A stretch of DNA of 32,224 bases from contig CANEEC010000009.1 of assembly GCA_947426455.1 (NCBI GenBank), positions 1 to 32,224 on the forward strand, in the 5' to 3' direction. Made by a program: the position numbers and the translations under genes. The notes below the pieces were generated by a model that had not been told where the DNA came from, did not search any database, and worked only from the letters and a program-made list of their open reading frames with translations. Origin of the DNA: an uncultured Clostridia bacterium. GTDB lineage: Bacteria; Bacillota; Clostridia; Peptostreptococcales; Anaerovoracaceae. Shown here piece after piece: positions 30,723 through 32,224 of this stretch (positions are counted from its first letter, which is position 1; every line of letters begins with the position of its first letter).

Positions 30723-32224
30723 ATGAACAACCATATTTTATTTATCAATGGGCGAATCTATACGATGGATCGTCAGAACAGGGTATGTTCTGCAATGGAA
30801 GTGAAAAACGGCCGGATTGTAGCCGTGGGCAGCGATGACGAGCTTCTGGCTCAAAAATCGAAGGACGCTATCGTGAATGATCTGCAGGGTCAGGTGGTAC
30901 TTCCGGGATTATGTGACTGTCATGCCCATGTAGGCGTCAACGGCAGGAAGTTATTTGAACTGGAGCTTTCCGGGAAATCCAAGGCGGAAATTTTGGAAAT
31001 GGTGAAAAATAAGGCGGAAAATACAGCGCCGGGGGAATGGATCTGCGGAGTAGGATGGAATCAGGATGACTGGGAGGAAAAGGAGTTTCCTTTAAAAGAG
31101 GAACTGGATCAAATTACTTCCGTTCATCCGATCAAGCTGATCCGCTATTGCGGAAATGCGTATTGGTGCAACAGCATGGCCCTGGAACTGGCCATGAATC
31201 AGGCATTCGGCGATGAAAAAAATACCGGCGAGGAATTCATGCTCAATGATAAAGGCGAACTGGCCGGAACGGTCGTGGGAACCCTTTGCAGAAAAATTGA
31301 CCGCATCATTCCCCAATATACTCGGGAACAATATAAAGAAATGTACCAATGCATGGAATCTTTCTGCCTTTCTCAGGGAGTTACAACGATTATGGAAAAG
31401 GGCGCTGGTGCGCAATCTCCTCTCAGCGTAGATGGAAGTCAATCTGTCGTAGAACTTCTGCATGATCTCTATAAAAAAGAAGAACTGAATTTGCGCATTC
31501 ACGAGGCTGTTATCGGCTTGGATTCCTATGTGGATGAATGCTTCCACCCCGGTTGGATTTCCCGCTTTTATGATGATCATCTGACAGTTGGAAGTATCAA
31601 GTTATGGTCTGACGGAGCGCTTTCCGCCCACAGTGCGTATTTGTCAGAGGACTATTACGATCAGCCGCATCATCGGGGAAATCGCAAATTTACCGATGAA
31701 GAACTGATTTCTTTGTTCCAGAAGTTCGATCGTCTCGGAGTTCAAATTGAGATTCACGCTATTGGTGATGCCGCTACGACGCAGATCCTGAATTGTTATG
31801 AAGCGGCTTTTGCGGATTGCCTTGACCGTGACCGACGGTTTATTATGGATCACGTCCACGTTCCGCAGGAAGAGGACATATGGCGCATGGCAAAGCTGAA
31901 CATTATCAATTCTACTCAATATATTCAATTTGCCGCTGACATGGAGCTGCTTCCGAAGGTGCTGCCCGCAGCGATGATAAAACGGGTCTATCCCTGGCGT
32001 TCCGTTCTTGATGCAGGCTGCCGCTTGGTCAATGGCACGGATATGGATTTGGTCAGTCCTTTTTTGATGATGTATATAGCGATTACCCGAAGAAACGAAA
32101 ATGGCGTCAATACGTTGGAAAAGAAACCTTATCAGACGCTGAGCCGTATGGAAGCGCTTCGTTCCTGTACCACGGATGCCGCTTACGCCATGTTCATGGA
32201 AGAGCAGCTGGGTTCATTGGAACC
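30723..32224 (+). CDS. YtcJ-type amidohydrolase, 3' end outside the window
   Basis: Five hundred codons are present and the frame is still open at the window edge; the family usually ends near 540 residues. It parallels the divergent gene: FINGRIYTMD, PGLCDCHAHV with metal His67 and His69, PGEWICGVGWNQDDW, LWSDGALSAHSAYL, IEIHAIGDAAT, NGTDMDLVSPF and, last, AYAMFMEEQLGSLE. AAAGGAG precedes the ATG. Identity to the other copy is clearly partial, so this is an old duplication or two recruited relatives. It probably acts on a related substrate under the same sigma-54 control. Confidence 0.9.
   Translation, partial: MNNHILFINGRIYTMDRQNRVCSAMEVKNGRIVAVGSDDELLAQKSKDAIVNDLQGQVVLPGLCDCHAHVGVNGRKLFELELSGKSKAEILEMVKNKAENTAPGEWICGVGWNQDDWEEKEFPLKEELDQITSVHPIKLIRYCGNAYWCNSMALELAMNQAFGDEKNTGEEFMLNDKGELAGTVVGTLCRKIDRIIPQYTREQYKEMYQCMESFCLSQGVTTIMEKGAGAQSPLSVDGSQSVVELLHDLYKKEELNLRIHEAVIGLDSYVDECFHPGWISRFYDDHLTVGSIKLWSDGALSAHSAYLSEDYYDQPHHRGNRKFTDEELISLFQKFDRLGVQIEIHAIGDAATTQILNCYEAAFADCLDRDRRFIMDHVHVPQEEDIWRMAKLNIINSTQYIQFAADMELLPKVLPAAMIKRVYPWRSVLDAGCRLVNGTDMDLVSPFLMMYIAITRRNENGVNTLEKKPYQTLSRMEALRSCTTDAAYAMFMEEQLGSLE

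Overview
The window looks like the chromosome of an anaerobic, moderately GC-rich member of the class Clostridia. Signs are the SCIFF ranthipeptide pair (precursor and radical-SAM maturase), a two-centre desulfoferrodoxin, the Firmicute-type PyrK/PyrD(1B) dihydroorotate dehydrogenase, a stand-alone RelQ-type alarmone synthetase, and frequent TTG/GTG starts preceded by strong AGGAGG-type ribosome binding sites. The species cannot be named from the sequence alone.

Layout. (1) 1-3000: a truncated membrane-protein gene, a small unknown membrane protein, an MTA/SAH-deaminase-type amidohydrolase and an MscS channel. (2) 3108-6948: a pyrimidine operon, pyrB fused to the zinc domain of PyrI, then pyrF, pyrK and pyrD (pyrC and pyrE are not here). 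(3) 7100-9260: the SCIFF precursor on the minus strand, then a divergent LysR / YoaK-like membrane protein pair and tRNA-Glu(CTC). (4) 9280-12700: an AT-richer accessory patch behind the tRNA: a decayed type IV coupling protein, a 22-residue hydrophobic peptide, an intact winged-helix protein of plasmid/ICE type, a direct repeat of the tRNA terminator region, and a decayed AAA/DUF4143 ATPase. (5) 12750-16030: an ATC-hydrolase-family protein, the SCIFF maturase overlapping a free methionine-(R)-sulfoxide reductase-like GAF protein, and a NUDIX hydrolase. (6) 16090-22430: an ArsB/NhaD-type permease, a divergent LysR / YfcC transporter-M20 peptidase unit, and a PiT phosphate permease. (7) 22540-28816: RelQ, CCA-adding enzyme, desulfoferrodoxin, DhaK-DhaL, and a beta-CASP metallo-beta-lactamase RNase. 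(8) 28921-32224: two divergent paralogous YtcJ-type amidohydrolases, the second cut by the window edge, separated by what read as two back-to-back sigma-54 promoters.

Points that stand out: the SCIFF precursor and its maturase are intact but about 6.3 kb apart on opposite strands, with the tRNA-linked accessory patch between them; the aspartate carbamoyltransferase carries only the zinc ribbon of PyrI, without the allosteric domain, and an optimal internal Shine-Dalgarno precedes that zinc module; and the two amidohydrolases appear to be jointly controlled by sigma-54. No CRISPR array, rRNA or intact transposase was seen.
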